A stretch of DNA of 6,360 nucleotides from Salibacteraceae bacterium (GTDB taxonomy: Bacteria; Bacteroidota; Bacteroidia; Flavobacteriales_G; Salibacteraceae), in NCBI GenBank assembly GCA_023262195.1, contig JALRDM010000216.1, positions 1 through 6,360 on the forward strand, given 5' to 3'. The number at the start of each line of letters is the position of its first letter. The stretch's first letter is position 1. Positions 6,170 to 6,360 of this stretch are shown here, one piece after another. The notes below the pieces were generated by a model that saw nothing but the letters and a program-made list of their open reading frames with translations, was not told the DNA's origin and ran no database searches. Position numbers and translations under genes: made by a program.

Positions 6170-6360
6170 ATGTTTGAAGATTTAAAAAACATATTTAGAG
6201 GAGGGAATTTCATTGGGCAAATTGTGATTCTGTGTGCATCGATATTCGTTGTACAAAACATTATAGCCAACATTTCGCCCGCGGCTGGCAGCGAGATTTA
6301 TCGATGGTTTGCGATGCATTCGTTCCTACCATCGGTGCTTACAAGCCCTTGGTCGATAAT
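6170..6360 (+). CDS. second rhomboid-like membrane protein, N-terminal part (3' end outside window)
   Basis: The frame opens at ATG 6170 and runs off the right edge after 63 codons. An in-frame TGA at 6161-6163 makes this the first possible start, and only a weak purine run (GAAAG, 6162-6166) precedes it. The N-terminus MFEDLKNIFRGGN is a short amphipathic-looking lead. A hydrophobic segment follows (about 14-35, IGQIVILCASIFVVQNIIAN), then WFAMHSFLPSVLTSPWS, where rhomboids carry the Leu-Pro...Pro-Trp lead into the second membrane segment. This is how the second rhomboid of a Bacteroidota mutL-rhomboid-rhomboid run usually begins (from memory of the family). The active-site Ser and His lie outside the window, so activity cannot be judged. 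It is 32 nt after the first rhomboid and probably in its operon. Confidence 0.72.
   Translation, partial: MFEDLKNIFRGGNFIGQIVILCASIFVVQNIIANISPAAGSEIYRWFAMHSFLPSVLTSPWSI

Noticed and set aside
6151..6177. Eight-codon frame (MVNLKADV) overlapping the start of the second rhomboid gene
   Set aside because: Too short, with no ribosome site and no sign of a leader-peptide role.

Overview
The window looks like an ordinary chromosomal stretch from a member of the Bacteroidota. The case rests on a type IX secretion (T9SS) sorting domain, the near absence of Shine-Dalgarno sequences in front of clear starts, and a mutL-rhomboid-rhomboid gene order that I recall from many genomes of this phylum (from memory, not checked here). 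A T9SS points to the Cytophaga/Flavobacterium side of the phylum. I cannot name an order or genus. I see no tRNA, rRNA, CRISPR array, insertion sequence or phage gene.

Left part (1-1796, + strand): the C-terminal two thirds of a Dps ferritin-like protein runs in from outside the window. After 49 nt comes a complete YbjT-type SDR oxidoreductase fused to a DUF2867 domain. Both face right. Dps protects DNA and stores iron. The SDR binds a dinucleotide, but its substrate is unknown.

Middle part (1793-3360, - strand): a complete DEAD-box RNA helicase with a basic tail. It is followed, on the same strand, by a 94-codon reading frame that is little more than a T9SS type A sorting domain. That frame has no cargo domain and no signal peptide. 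Its stop overlaps the SDR stop on the other strand, so every base between SDR and helicase is taken up by this apparent gene remnant.

Right part (3361-6360, + strand): a 93-nt divergent spacer with an interrupted inverted repeat and a possible promoter separates the helicase from mutL. A rhomboid protease follows mutL with an ATGA stop/start overlap. After 32 nt a second rhomboid-like gene begins and leaves the window. These three genes are probably one operon.

The most notable point is in MutL. Its ATPase half and a likely sliding-clamp-binding motif are intact, but all three C-terminal endonuclease motifs appear to be lost. I see no evidence for a wholly new system here. The MutL variant and the orphan sorting domain deserve the closest follow-up.
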